Below are positions 33,725-43,051 of a DNA stretch of 64,000 bases, one piece after another. The DNA comes from Mesorhizobium sp. AR10 (lineage in GTDB: Bacteria; Pseudomonadota; Alphaproteobacteria; Rhizobiales; Rhizobiaceae). Numbering within the stretch: the first letter of the stretch is position 1; the number at the start of each line of letters is the position of its first letter. Location of the stretch: the NCBI RefSeq assembly GCF_024746795.1, contig NZ_CP080524.1:1612001-1676000 (forward strand). Reading direction: 5' to 3'. The notes beneath the pieces were generated by a model that was not told where the DNA came from, ran no database searches, and worked only from the letters and a program-made list of their open reading frames with translations. The translations under genes and the position numbers were made by a program.

Positions 33725-34306
33725 ATGCAGAAACTGCAATCGCAAGGCGTTCATCACATCACGCTGGTCGGCGCCGGGCGCCAGACCTCCATCGACTTCT
33801 GGGAGGGCGTGCTCGGCATGCCGTTCATCTTCGAGCAACCCAACCTCGACAAGGCCAAGGAAAGTCATCTCTATTTCGATCCGGGCGACGGAAGGCTGAT
33901 CACCATCTTCACCGATGAGAGCCGCACGGCGGTCAAGCGGCGCACGCCGACCGATCCGGGCTGCGTCCACCACATCGCCTTTTCGGTGTCGCGCGTCACC
34001 TTCCTGCAGGCGGTCGCCCGGCTCGACGAGCGCGCCATCAAGCACAGCGGCGTCAAGGATCGCGGCTTCATGGATTCGATCTATTTCGAGGATCCGCTCG
34101 GCCTGCTGATCGAGCTTGCCTCCTACCGTTTCGAGCCGCCGGCGGGCTTCAGCCATGCCGACGTGCTGATGGAAGCCCACAAGGTCCGCGTCGCGCGCGG
34201 CGACTACAATATCGCCGAAGTGCATCTCGCCGACGCGATCCAGGCGCTCGTCGAGCGTTCCCGTGCAACCTTGTCGGACGACCGGGCGCCGAAGAATCCA
34301 TATTGA
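33725..34306 (+). CDS. VOC family protein
   Basis: 193 residues with two VOC modules: GVHHITLVGAGRQTSIDFWEGVLGMPF and CVHHIAFSVSR, closing with YFEDPLGLLIELASYRFEPP. The His pairs and the Glu in LLIELAS form a plausible metal site, as in extradiol dioxygenase-like proteins. A longer C-terminus of about 45 residues ends VERSRATLSDDRAPKNPY. ATG at 33725 after GGGAGAGGGCCA. Core-like codon use resumes here after the PIN gene. Confidence 0.86.
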   Translation: MQKLQSQGVHHITLVGAGRQTSIDFWEGVLGMPFIFEQPNLDKAKESHLYFDPGDGRLITIFTDESRTAVKRRTPTDPGCVHHIAFSVSRVTFLQAVARLDERAIKHSGVKDRGFMDSIYFEDPLGLLIELASYRFEPPAGFSHADVLMEAHKVRVARGDYNIAEVHLADAIQALVERSRATLSDDRAPKNPY

Positions 34307-34334
34307 CGACAAGCCAATAAAAAGGAGGAACACG

Positions 34335-35213
34335 ATGGCAAAGACAGCGACCAAGAGTGCGAAGAAGCCTGCCGCCAAGGCAGTAGCCAAGCCGGCCACG
34401 AAAGCAGCAAAGCCTGCGGCCAAGGCAGCGTCGAAAGTTTCCGCCAAGCCGGCAGCGAAAGCGGCGGCCAAGGCAACTGCCAAACCGGCCGCGAAAGCCA
34501 AGGCGAAGCCGGCGAAGAAGCCGGCGCTGAAGCTCAGCATGCTGAAGCCGAGCGTCAACAACATGACCGTTCGTGTCTTTGCACGCGCGGCCGGCTTCGA
34601 CGCTGCCGAAATCGACGCCTGGGGCCATACGCGCTCACCCGAGTACATGGCGCGCAACCCGGCCCATCTGACGCCGATGATCGAGGACAAGGGCCTGCCG
34701 AGAGGTGTGCTGTGGGAAAGCTGCGCCATCATGCAATATCTCGCCAACAAGCATGGGCTGGAGAAATTCTACCCGAAGGCGCCGGCCAAGCGGGCGATGA
34801 TCGACAGCGCCATGTTCTACCTGATCGGCACGCTCTACCCCTATGTGGCGCGCGCCACCTATCCGGCGCTCGGCTTCCCGCAATATGCCGGCGAGGTCGG
34901 CCACAGCGACGCCCATCCCGACAGGAAATCGGAGGCCCAGAAAGCCGCCATGGCGGCGATTGCCGAGCCGCTGGAGGTCTTTCACACCTTCTTCCGGGAC
35001 GGCAAGCCGTTCATCGGCGGCAAGAACCCGTCGATCGCCGACATTCGGCTGGCGGCGACGCTCGAATTTCTGGCCGTCGTCGACTACGCGCTGCCCAAAT
35101 GGGCGAAGGAGTACATGGCGGCGATGGAGAAGACGCTCGGCAAGGCCTATGCCGAGCCGGCCGGCGACGTGCGCGGCTACATCACCTATGTGAAGTCGCA
35201 GGCCAAGGCGTGA
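34335..35213 (+). CDS. Glutathione S-transferase with Lys/Ala/Pro-rich histone-H1-like tail
   Basis: 292 residues. Residues 1-65 are repeats of AKPAAKA/AKKPA type, like the C-terminal tail of histone H1 and bacterial Hc1/AlgP proteins. Residues 66-292 are a GST: RVFARAAGFDAAEIDAWGHTRSPEYMARNPAHLTPMI, then VLWESCAIMQYLANKHGL (the glutathione-binding ES pair), and a C-terminal helical domain with PSIADIRLAATLEFL. AAAGGAGG precedes the ATG at 34335. The tail may bind nucleic acid or be a localisation signal. It is 28 bp from the VOC gene and probably co-expressed. Confidence 0.85.
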   Translation: MAKTATKSAKKPAAKAVAKPATKAAKPAAKAASKVSAKPAAKAAAKATAKPAAKAKAKPAKKPALKLSMLKPSVNNMTVRVFARAAGFDAAEIDAWGHTRSPEYMARNPAHLTPMIEDKGLPRGVLWESCAIMQYLANKHGLEKFYPKAPAKRAMIDSAMFYLIGTLYPYVARATYPALGFPQYAGEVGHSDAHPDRKSEAQKAAMAAIAEPLEVFHTFFRDGKPFIGGKNPSIADIRLAATLEFLAVVDYALPKWAKEYMAAMEKTLGKAYAEPAGDVRGYITYVKSQAKA

Positions 35214-35538
35214 CGCGGCAACGGTTGCTTTTTCCTGGCGCGCGGCCTGTGGAACCGGCCGTCGAGGGTAAGGATTCGTTAACCAAAACCCTATCTACTG
35301 ACGGACAGTTCACCTTCAACTCGTGACCACGGATGTACTGGCGCGGATGCCAAGGTGGAAGGAAAGGTCGGCCCTGTGCCGGCCTTTTTGCTTTTCGGCG
35401 ATTTTGACCAAGAGATGGCGAGCGGACTTCGGTATCAAGTTCCTGAGGAGACATATTGTCATTGCCTGCGTCGACACTATCATCAATCGGGGTTGTCCCT
35501 TGCGGGCTGCCGACTGGCTGGAGGACGAGGGCTTTGCA

Positions 35539-35910
35539 ATGAAACGCGCTGCAGGACTGTCTGCGATTGCGGGCGCACTGTTGGCGGGTGCAACCTGTCA
35601 ATCGAATGCCGCGACGCTCAACACCATGGGGGATGTCGGCGCTGCGATCCAGGCGTGCTGGAGCCCGCCGGCCGATGCCGGAAATTCCACCGTCACCTTG
35701 AGCTTCAGCTTCAAGCGCGACGGTACGCTGATCGGCCCGCCCCGGCCGAGGGCCATCAAGGTCGCCGGCGACGCAAAGGCGCGCCAGGCGTTTGTCGACG
35801 CGGCAACCGCGGCTCTCCAAAATTGCCTGCCGTTGAGTTTTTCGCCGGCACTTGCTCAAGGCATTGCAGGCAATGTTTTCACCTTGCAATTCGCCTCGCC
35901 AAAGCAATAG
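35539..35910 (+). CDS. Secreted small protein, TonB-C-like fold possible
   Basis: 123 residues. Signal peptide KRAAGLSAIAGALLAGATC with cleavage near ATCQSNAA. The mature protein has paired cysteines (IQACWSPPADAG, ALQNCLPLSF) and VTLSFSFKRDGTLIGPPRPR, resembling a TonB C-terminal or TolA-like fold (CWxxP ... V.L...G). Upstream of the ATG (35539) there is no clear RBS. Function unknown. Confidence 0.62.
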   Translation: MKRAAGLSAIAGALLAGATCQSNAATLNTMGDVGAAIQACWSPPADAGNSTVTLSFSFKRDGTLIGPPRPRAIKVAGDAKARQAFVDAATAALQNCLPLSFSPALAQGIAGNVFTLQFASPKQ

Positions 35911-36009
35911 CCGGGCAATAGCCGGACGCCACATGCAGAAAGCCCGCTCGTTTCCGGGCGGGCCGATGCGGCATCGTCTCAGAGCGGCAGAGCCTGATCC
36001 GGTTTGGGG

Positions 36010-36225
36010 TCAGTGGTGGCTGCGCCTCGCATTGACATGCCGTGCCAGTTCCGGCGTCTCGAAGACATAGTCGTTCCAGGCTGATTCCGGAATCTGGCCG
36101 GCCAGATAGCATTCCAGCAACAGGCTTTGCTCAGGCGTCAGGGATCTCGGCGCCCGCTCATGGTCCAGTCCGAGTGAGTGGAACAGGTTTCTCGTCAGGC
36201 CAGAGACGGTGAAGTGAATAGACAT
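36010..36225 (-). CDS. Hypothetical small protein
   Basis: 71 residues with AGGAGACCGAAG before the ATG at 36225. Contains TRNLFHSLGLDHERAPRSLTPEQSLLLECYLAGQIPESAW. The middle part has the look of a short helix-turn pattern. No known function; in rhizobia similar ORFs occur as stress-associated small proteins. Confidence 0.55.
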   Translation of the reverse strand: MSIHFTVSGLTRNLFHSLGLDHERAPRSLTPEQSLLLECYLAGQIPESAWNDYVFETPELARHVNARRSHH

Positions 36226-36296
36226 CTTCGGTCTCCTTTGCTCACACAACGCGGAATGCCGAGGAAGGTTTCAACCGGCAGCGACGGAGCCTGCCT

Positions 36297-36322
36297 GGAA
36301 CGCTCTTGCCGATCATCGCGTT
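36297..36322 (+). promoter_or_regulatory. Candidate EcfG promoter before the gene at 36352
   Basis: GGAAC (36297-36301), 17 bp, CGTT (36319-36322). Spacing is one base longer than at the other sites in this window but within the range accepted for EcfG promoters. Confidence 0.45.
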
Positions 36323-36351
36323 GTGAAGGCGGTCAACCAGGAGCAATCGCC

Positions 36352-36588
36352 ATGGTCACGTTCAGGGAAATGAAGGTGCAGGAGATCGTCGAAGACGAAT
36401 CCCTGACCACCGAAGAAAAAATCGCCAGGCTTCGCGACATCGAATCCGAGGCTCGGGGGTTGCAGCGGGCCGCGTCGGAAAGCCCGATGGGCGACGATGA
36501 CGGCTGGCAGGACGAACTGCGCCAGGTGCGTATGGCGCTGGACAAGCTTGGCGCCAAGGAACCCGTCAAGGGCGCAGCGTCGCTTTGA
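36352..36588 (+). CDS. Small acidic helical protein, unknown
   Basis: 78 residues with AGGAGCAATCGCC before the ATG at 36352. Sequence has KVQEIVEDESLTTEEKIARLRDIESEARGLQRAA and ends in LRQVRMALDKLGAKEP. Predicted largely helical, acidic. EcfG-like promoter about 30 bp upstream suggests stress control. Family not recognised. Confidence 0.6.
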   Translation: MVTFREMKVQEIVEDESLTTEEKIARLRDIESEARGLQRAASESPMGDDDGWQDELRQVRMALDKLGAKEPVKGAASL

Positions 36589-36636
36589 TCGCCTCTTCAA
36601 AGAACGCTGTCGAGCGTTCGCACGTCAGCCTGGCAG

Positions 36637-36993
36637 CTATTCGCAGACCATGCGGATCCGCTTGCCGGGTTGGCTGACATTCCTGCATGTCAGCGGGTCC
36701 GCCGGCTCGGAAGACAGGTTGGGCGGGTTGGAGAGCCTGGTCACGCGCCTTGTCTGTTTGCTGGTTGTAGCGGCCCTGCGGGGCTCCAACGTTCTTGGCT
36801 CCTGCGGCGCTACGGGAAAGACGCCCGTCTCCATCTGCAATTGACTCGCTCGTGTCTGCGACGGATCTCTGTCCCAAAACCGCCTGACGTCGAGCGGTCG
36901 GGGGATGACCACCGTGCCGTCATAGCTGCGTGCGCAACCGCTGCCGAAAAGCAGCATCACGCACAGAAAAAAAGGCAGAATCCGGCCGAACAT
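36637..36993 (-). CDS. Lipoprotein, unknown
   Basis: 118 residues. Signal peptide with lipobox LLFGSGC at about 15-20 gives a lipidated N-terminus after C20. The mature part has VIPRPLDVRRFWDRD and LTCRNVSQPGKRIRMVCE at the end, with two cysteines that could bond. Encoded divergently from the hybrid kinase (185 bp). No motif assigns a function. Confidence 0.62.
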   Translation of the reverse strand: MFGRILPFFLCVMLLFGSGCARSYDGTVVIPRPLDVRRFWDRDPSQTRASQLQMETGVFPVAPQEPRTLEPRRAATTSKQTRRVTRLSNPPNLSSEPADPLTCRNVSQPGKRIRMVCE

Positions 36994-37178
36994 TAGCAAC
37001 ACCCCTATGTGACTTATAACGCGGCTGCGGTCCCGCCGACAACCGGCGGCATTGGCGCAGTTCCAGTTGCTGTTTCCTGATGATTGCAATCCGTTATGGT
37101 TAGCGGATCATTAATGCTTCTCGGGCACATTCCGTCGGCGAACCGCGGGGAAGGTTCGGCCTTGGTTTCGGGGACGGC

Positions 37179-40100
37179 ATGGCGGAAGAAGCAGGGACAG
37201 CGGGGACACGCAGCAAGCGGGCCCCGCGCAAGGCAGCACATGGCGACGGCGCGCCATCGTTCACAGGACACATAGATTCGACCGAGGCGTTGCGCCAACT
37301 GGTCGAAGCCGGCGCGGACTGGATCTGGGAGACTGACGCCGAGTTGCGCTTTTCCTGGGTTTCGGAAAACTATCAGGCCGCCACCGGCATCGATCCCGCC
37401 AGCATTCTTGGCCGGTTTCGCTTCGACTTCCTCAAGCAGATGCTGGACGGCGATCGCAATGCTGCCGCGCATCTGGAGGATCTGCAGGCGCATCGGCCGT
37501 TTCGTGATTTCGCCTACGAATTGAAAGGCGGCCGCGTTGGCTGCCGCTGGGTCTGCATCACCGGCTTTCCCCGTTTCGATACCGAGGGGAAATTTGCCGG
37601 CTATCGCGGCATTGGCCGCAATGTCACGGCGCTGGCCGAGGCGTTCGACGAGCTGAGGCAGACGCAGGAGCAAAGCGTTCCGTGGTCAGGCAGCGCAATG
37701 GACGCCAAGCGTGGCGATGCCGAGACCGAGAGCGCCAACGCCAGGACCGCCGAAACCTTCGCCAATCTTCGCACGATGGTCGATCAGATGCCGATCGGTG
37801 TCCTCGTCCTCGATGCGGACCTGCGCGTGGAAGTCATCAATCGCGCCTTCTACGATTTCTGGCAGATCGATGCCCGGCGCGCCGAGATCGGCTGCAGCTT
37901 CCGTGACCTCATGGATGCCAGCCGCGATATCGACCCTTATGGATTCGAAGAAGCGGCATGGCAGCGGCATATCGCCGAGCGCGAGGCGGAAATCCGGGCG
38001 GGTACGGCCGGATCGCGGCAGTTCCCGCGCAATGACGGCCGCACGCTGATCTCGTCGATGGCACCGCTTGCCGGCGGCAAGCGGCTCATTTCCTATGTCG
38101 ACATTACGGAGATGAAGGATCGCGAGGCAAAACTCGCCGAAGCGCTGGAGAAGTCGCGGCTGGCCGAGGCGGTGATCAACGGCGTCAAGGACCCGATCTT
38201 CGTCAAGGACGACAATCTGCGCTTCGTGTTCGTCAACGAGGCGTTCTCCGCCCTGTTCGGACAAACGCCGCAGGCGATGCTGGGCAAGCTCGGCGGCGAT
38301 TTCGTCACGCCGCAGGAGGTGGTGCAGTTCGAGGAAAGCGAAAGGCAGGTCCTGGCGAGCGGCAAACCTTACGAAGTGGAGGAGAACTTCGCGTTCGCCG
38401 GCATCGGGCGCTCGCGCATCGTCCGGAAAAACCGCGTCAGCATGGCAAGCGGCCGCAACTATGTCGCCGGCTTCATCTTCGATATTTCCGACATGAAGCG
38501 CCGCGAGACGGAAGCCGAGGACGCCCGCAAGAATCTCGCCACCGTGCTGGAATCGCTACCGGCTGCCGTCATCATCTACGACCGCGACGACAATTTCGTC
38601 TTCGCCAACCACAAGCTGCAGGACACGCTGCCCGCCCTGAAGCCGGTATGGCAACCTGGCCGCACCTTCCGCGAGGCGCTGGAGTTGGGCCATTCGGTCG
38701 GCTATTTCCGCGTCTGTGGCGATCCCGAAGTCGACAAACTGTACGACAGCGATCCCGAGCGCTGGCTCGACGGCATTCTCGCCCGCTACCGTATGCCCAA
38801 CTCATCCTACGAGCGTCTCAATCCCGACGGCCGCTGGTATCAGGTCTACGACATGCGGACCGACGACGGCACCTTCATCGGCGTGCGTGTCGACATCTCA
38901 GAGATCAAGAGCCGCGAAAAGGCGTTGCATGAGAGCATGCGCCAGATCGACCTGTTCCGGCACGTGATGGACGAACTGCCGGTTGCCGCCTTCATCAAGG
39001 CCGACGATCTCAGCATCGAATTCGTCAACAAGGCCTGGTGCGCCCTGACCGGCATCGCCAAGGAAGAGGTCATCGGCCGAACCGATCGCCAGTTGTTCGG
39101 CACCGACGAGGCCGAAGGCTACAGCCATGACGACACCGAGGTTCTCGTCACCGGTCACGGCAAGGAAATAGAAGAGCCCGTCACCCATCGCGACGGTACA
39201 CTGCGGCAATTGATGACGCGCAAGAGCCGTCTGGTGGCGCTGGACGGGTCGGTGCATCTGGTCGGCTCCAGCACCGACATCACCGAGGTCAAGGCGCGCG
39301 AACACGCGCTGGAAGAAAGCATGCGCGAGAACGAGGTGTTCCGCAGCCTCATCGACAACGTGCCGGTGTCGATCTACGCCAAGCGCTCGGACCTCAGGGT
39401 GTTCTACGTCAACAAGGGCTGGTGCGATCTCACCGGCTTCAGCAGGGACGATGCGATCGGCAAGACCGACATCGAGATTTTCGGGCAGGATGGCGAAGCG
39501 TTCGTCAATGGCGATCTCGCCGTGCTGCGCACCGGCGAAACCCAGGAGGTCGAAGAGACCGTGACGCTGGCCGACGGCATTGTCCGCCACCAGTTCGCGC
39601 GCAAGGGCGCAATGATCGCGTCCGACGGCTCGCTCTATCTGATCGGATCGACCACCGACATCACCGAACTGAAGCAGCGCGAGGCCGAATTGCGCGAGGC
39701 GCGGCAGCGCGCCGTGCTTGCCGACCGTGCCAAATCGGAATTCCTGGCCAATATGAGTCACGAGATCCGCACCCCGATGAATGGCGTGCTCGGCATGGCC
39801 GAGCTTTTGGCCAAATCCGATCTCGACCCGAAGCAGAAGACGTTTACCGACATCATCGTCAAGTCGGGCAATGCGCTTTTGACCATCATCAACGACATCC
39901 TGGATTTCTCCAAGATCGACGCCGGCCAATTAGTGCTCGATCCGGCGCCCTTCAACCTTCCCGAGGCGATCGAGGACGTTGCGACGCTGGTGTCGACACG
40001 CGCCAAGGAGAAGGACCTCGAGCTCATCGTGCGCATCGAACCCGGTCTGGAAAGCCTGTTCATCGGCGATGTCGGCCGCATCAGGCAGATCGTCACCAAC

Positions 40101-41402
40101 CTGGTCGGCAATGCGGTGAAGTTCACCGACGAAGGCCATGTGCTGGTCGACGTGACCGGGCGAAGGGTTCCGACCGGAACAAAGCTCACCATCTCGGTCA
40201 CCGACACCGGCATCGGCATTCCGGAGGAGAAGCTGGGGCTCGTCTTCGAGAAATTCAGCCAGGTCGATACGACGTCGACGAGACGGCACGAAGGCACCGG
40301 TCTTGGCCTTGCCATCACTTCGCGGCTCGTCGACCTCATGGGCGGCGAGATCGGCGTGGAGAGTGCCGAAGGCAAGGGCTCGACCTTCTGGTTCGCCGTC
40401 ACCCTGCCGAGAGCCGGGGAACAGACAGGACGACGGATCATGCCGGTGGACGTGACCGGCGCACGGGTGCTGATCGTCGACGACAATGCCGTCAACCGCT
40501 CGATCCTGAGCGAGCAGATGACATCGTGGACCTTCGATTCCTGCGCGGCGGAAAGCGGCGCCGAAGGGTTGCAGGTGCTTATCGCCGCTGCCGCCTATGG
40601 CGTGCCAGTCGACTGCGTCGTGCTCGATTACCAGATGCCGGAGATGAGCGGCGCTGAAATGGCGCGGATCGTGCGCAACACTGCCGGCCTCACCGATACG
40701 CCGATCATCATGCTGACATCCGTCGACCAGTCTCTCGCCAACACCAGCTACCGCGATCTTGGTATCGACGCGCAGCTGATCAAGCCGGCGCGTTCCTCGG
40801 TGCTGCTGGAGACACTGGTCGCCACCATCCAGCGCCACCATCACAATACGAATGGCGGCCGCGTGCTGCCGGCGGCGAGCGGCGGTTCCGGCGACGGTAC
40901 AGCGGAGCCACCGCCGGTGCAGCAGCCCTTTGCCGCATCGGCACGGGCCTTGCTGCAACCACCGCCGGTTCGGGCCCGCGCTCGGGCCTTGGGTGACGAG
41001 CGCAGGCTCGATATCCTCGTTGCCGAGGACAATGAAGTGAACCAGATGGTGTTCACCCAGATAATCGGCGAAACCGGCTACAGTTTCGAAATCGTCGGCA
41101 ACGGCCGCAAGGCGCTCGATGCCTATGGCAGGCTCAATCCGCGCATGATCCTGATGGATGTCTCGATGCCGGAGATGAGCGGTCTCGAAGCAACGGCCGC
41201 AATTCGCCGGCTGGAGGAGGAAACGGGCACGCATATCCCCATCGTCGGCGTCACCGCGCACGCGCTGAAGGGCGATCGTGAACGCTGTCTGGAAGCCGGC
41301 ATGGATGACTATCTGCCCAAGCCGATCAGCCCCAGGGCCTTGCTTGAAAAGGTCGAGCGCTGGGTCGGCACTGGCGGCGAAGTCCAGCGCAGCGCAGGAT
41401 AG
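37179..41402 (+). CDS. Hybrid sensor histidine kinase, six PAS, HisKA, HATPase, two REC
   Basis: 1407 residues, no evident membrane segment. Six PAS modules occupy about 35-150, 195-315, 325-440, 450-580, 590-705 and 715-835, each ending in a DIT/DIS-E-(M/I/L)K-like linker. HisKA has SHEIRTPMNG with His861, and the HATPase has GNAVKFT (N box), DTGIGIP (G1) and GTGLGLAIT. REC1 has Asp1150 in VVLDYQMPEMSG and REC2 Asp1327 in ILMDVSMPEMSG; no HPt domain is present, so phosphotransfer to a separate protein is likely. Location beside the pst operon is suggestive but does not make it PhoR. Confidence 0.9.
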   Translation: MAEEAGTAGTRSKRAPRKAAHGDGAPSFTGHIDSTEALRQLVEAGADWIWETDAELRFSWVSENYQAATGIDPASILGRFRFDFLKQMLDGDRNAAAHLEDLQAHRPFRDFAYELKGGRVGCRWVCITGFPRFDTEGKFAGYRGIGRNVTALAEAFDELRQTQEQSVPWSGSAMDAKRGDAETESANARTAETFANLRTMVDQMPIGVLVLDADLRVEVINRAFYDFWQIDARRAEIGCSFRDLMDASRDIDPYGFEEAAWQRHIAEREAEIRAGTAGSRQFPRNDGRTLISSMAPLAGGKRLISYVDITEMKDREAKLAEALEKSRLAEAVINGVKDPIFVKDDNLRFVFVNEAFSALFGQTPQAMLGKLGGDFVTPQEVVQFEESERQVLASGKPYEVEENFAFAGIGRSRIVRKNRVSMASGRNYVAGFIFDISDMKRRETEAEDARKNLATVLESLPAAVIIYDRDDNFVFANHKLQDTLPALKPVWQPGRTFREALELGHSVGYFRVCGDPEVDKLYDSDPERWLDGILARYRMPNSSYERLNPDGRWYQVYDMRTDDGTFIGVRVDISEIKSREKALHESMRQIDLFRHVMDELPVAAFIKADDLSIEFVNKAWCALTGIAKEEVIGRTDRQLFGTDEAEGYSHDDTEVLVTGHGKEIEEPVTHRDGTLRQLMTRKSRLVALDGSVHLVGSSTDITEVKAREHALEESMRENEVFRSLIDNVPVSIYAKRSDLRVFYVNKGWCDLTGFSRDDAIGKTDIEIFGQDGEAFVNGDLAVLRTGETQEVEETVTLADGIVRHQFARKGAMIASDGSLYLIGSTTDITELKQREAELREARQRAVLADRAKSEFLANMSHEIRTPMNGVLGMAELLAKSDLDPKQKTFTDIIVKSGNALLTIINDILDFSKIDAGQLVLDPAPFNLPEAIEDVATLVSTRAKEKDLELIVRIEPGLESLFIGDVGRIRQIVTNLVGNAVKFTDEGHVLVDVTGRRVPTGTKLTISVTDTGIGIPEEKLGLVFEKFSQVDTTSTRRHEGTGLGLAITSRLVDLMGGEIGVESAEGKGSTFWFAVTLPRAGEQTGRRIMPVDVTGARVLIVDDNAVNRSILSEQMTSWTFDSCAAESGAEGLQVLIAAAAYGVPVDCVVLDYQMPEMSGAEMARIVRNTAGLTDTPIIMLTSVDQSLANTSYRDLGIDAQLIKPARSSVLLETLVATIQRHHHNTNGGRVLPAASGGSGDGTAEPPPVQQPFAASARALLQPPPVRARARALGDERRLDILVAEDNEVNQMVFTQIIGETGYSFEIVGNGRKALDAYGRLNPRMILMDVSMPEMSGLEATAAIRRLEEETGTHIPIVGVTAHALKGDRERCLEAGMDDYLPKPISPRALLEKVERWVGTGGEVQRSAG

Positions 41403-41817
41403 GACCACCGTCGGGCGTGTTTCGCCAACCGCGTAGAAAGATCGCTGGAGATTCGGCAGCGCGCCTGCGCGAAACACCATGGTGCGATCGCACCATATCA
41501 ATGGGCGCGCCCAGCCGGGACAATGGTCGTATCGAATCCGCCCCTTCAGTTACGGGCGGGAGCAAGCGACCGCCGGCAAGAAACAGGATCAAATCTACCC
41601 CAACGGACCTGTTTTCGGCGATGGTTCGGCCACGATATGCTCTGGCCACGGGCAACGCGCTCCCGCCCGGTTTTTCTTTTCCAACGCCGGTTGCGGCGAT
41701 TGCCGGGGGAAATGCTGGCCGGAATCGCGCAAGTCCCTGATTCCCGCGGCAAACTGCGGCCGCCTTGCCGAGGTTGGCCGGCTGCCGTTTTCGACACGCC
41801 TGTGCGACGTTACCGGG
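41403..41817. other. 415-bp region with no recognisable gene
   Basis: Between the hybrid kinase stop and the Pho box I find no convincing coding frame; open frames here are high-GC chance reading, and one runs in frame into pstS without an RBS. No repeat or hairpin of note. Confidence 0.5.
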
Positions 41818-41846
41818 CTGACACGAAACTGTCATGCGACTGTAAT
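41818..41846 (+). promoter_or_regulatory. Pho box (three half-sites) upstream of pstS
   Basis: Three 7-bp direct units at 11-bp periods: CTGACAC (41818), CTGTCAT (41829) and CTGTAAT (41840), each separated by 4 nt. The consensus CTGTCAT is matched fully by the middle unit. PhoB dimers bind such repeats, so phosphate starvation should induce the operon. Confidence 0.85.
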
Positions 41847-41924
41847 AATCGGGGGCTATTGGCCTCAGCGGGCGCTTACAGACACTGGCGCCGAGAGACC
41901 ATCTTCCGAACAGGAGCAGGCCAC

Positions 41925-42953
41925 ATGAAGAAATTCCTCCTTACGGCGTCGGCCGCGGCGCTTGCGCTCGCCGCGTCGTCCGGCTTCGCCGCCGCGCGCG
42001 ACCAGATTCAGGTCGCCGGGTCGTCGACCGTGCTACCCTATGCCAAGATCGTCGCCGAGCAGTTCGGTGAAACCTTTACCAACTTCAAGACCCCGGTGGT
42101 CGAATCCGGCGGCAGCGGCGCCGGCATCAAGGAATTCTGCAAGGGCGTCGGCGAAGACACGATCGACATCGCCAACTCCTCGCGCCCGATCAAGGCGGAC
42201 GAACTCCAGTCCTGCGTCGACGCCGGCGTGAAGGAAGTCCAGGAAGTCCGTATCGGCTATGACGGCATCGTCTTCGCCACCGACATCAAGGGTCCGGACT
42301 GGGCGCTGGTTCCCGCCGACATCTACAAGGCGCTCGCCGCCAAGCTCGTCGTCGACGGCAAGCTTGTCGACAATCCGAACACCAAGTGGAGCCAGGTCAA
42401 TCCGAAGCTGCCCGACTGGGATATCGCTGCCTACATTCCTGGCGAAAAGCACGGCACGCGCGAAGTGTTCGAGACCAAGCTTCTCGATGCCGGCTGCGAC
42501 AAGGATGCTCTGAAGGCCGCCGGCATTGCCGACGACAAGGAGATCGGCAAGACCTGCATCGCCATCCGCAAGGACGGCAAGGCTGTCGACATCGATGGCG
42601 ACTATACCGAGACGCTCGCCCGCATCGACTCCAACAAGACCGGCGTCGGCGTGTTCGGCCTCGCCTTCTACGAAAACAATGCCGACAAGCTGAAGGTCGC
42701 AACCGTGGAAGGCATCGTACCTTCGACCGAGACCATCGCTGGCGGCACGTATCCGGTATCGCGCCCGCTGTTCTTCTACGTGAAGAAGGCGCATCTCGGC
42801 GTCGTTCCCGGCCTCAAGGAATATGTCGAGTTCTTCCTTGACGACCAGATGGTCGGACCGGAAAGCCCGCTCGCCGAATACGGCCTCGTTGCTGCTCCGG
42901 ACGCCGAGCGTCAGGCCCAGCGTGATGCTTTCGCAGCCGGAAAGTCGATGTAG
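41925..42953 (+). CDS. pstS: Phosphate ABC transporter, substrate-binding protein PstS
   Basis: 342 residues. Signal peptide KKFLLTASAAALALAASSGFAAA, then AGSSTVLPYAKIVAEQFGE and the phosphate-binding ESGGSGAGIKEFCKG and DIANSSRPIK. The C-terminal lobe is complete. It binds phosphate in the periplasm for PstCAB. AGGAGCAGGCCAC precedes the ATG at 41925. The longer in-frame extension upstream has no signal peptide and is not used. Confidence 0.95.
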   Translation: MKKFLLTASAAALALAASSGFAAARDQIQVAGSSTVLPYAKIVAEQFGETFTNFKTPVVESGGSGAGIKEFCKGVGEDTIDIANSSRPIKADELQSCVDAGVKEVQEVRIGYDGIVFATDIKGPDWALVPADIYKALAAKLVVDGKLVDNPNTKWSQVNPKLPDWDIAAYIPGEKHGTREVFETKLLDAGCDKDALKAAGIADDKEIGKTCIAIRKDGKAVDIDGDYTETLARIDSNKTGVGVFGLAFYENNADKLKVATVEGIVPSTETIAGGTYPVSRPLFFYVKKAHLGVVPGLKEYVEFFLDDQMVGPESPLAEYGLVAAPDAERQAQRDAFAAGKSM

Positions 42954-42966
42954 TCAAACTACCGGA

Positions 42967-42996
42967 TCAGGGCGCGGGCCAAAACCCGCGCCCTGA
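42967..42996 (+). promoter_or_regulatory. Intercistronic hairpin between pstS and pstC
   Basis: TCAGGGCGCGGG (42967-42978) pairs with CCCGCGCCCTGA (42985-42996), 12 bp with a 6-nt loop. Only TTTC follows, so it more likely stabilises pstS mRNA and lowers pstC expression than fully terminates. Confidence 0.7.
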
Positions 42997-43051
42997 TTTC
43001 GCTGCACGCCGCAATGGCGGCTGCGACCAGAGTTTTCCTTGGGGTGGGTCC

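Noticed and set aside
34335..34530. Lys/Ala-rich start of the GST as a frameshift artefact
   Set aside because: It is in frame with a strong AAAGGAGG start signal and keeps a regular repeat, so it is real coding.
37179..41402. Hybrid kinase as PhoR
   Set aside because: PhoR is a membrane protein of about 420 residues with one PAS and no receivers; this one is soluble with two.
41523..41924. In-frame extension upstream of pstS
   Set aside because: Crosses the Pho box and lacks a RBS; the signal peptide starts at 41925.
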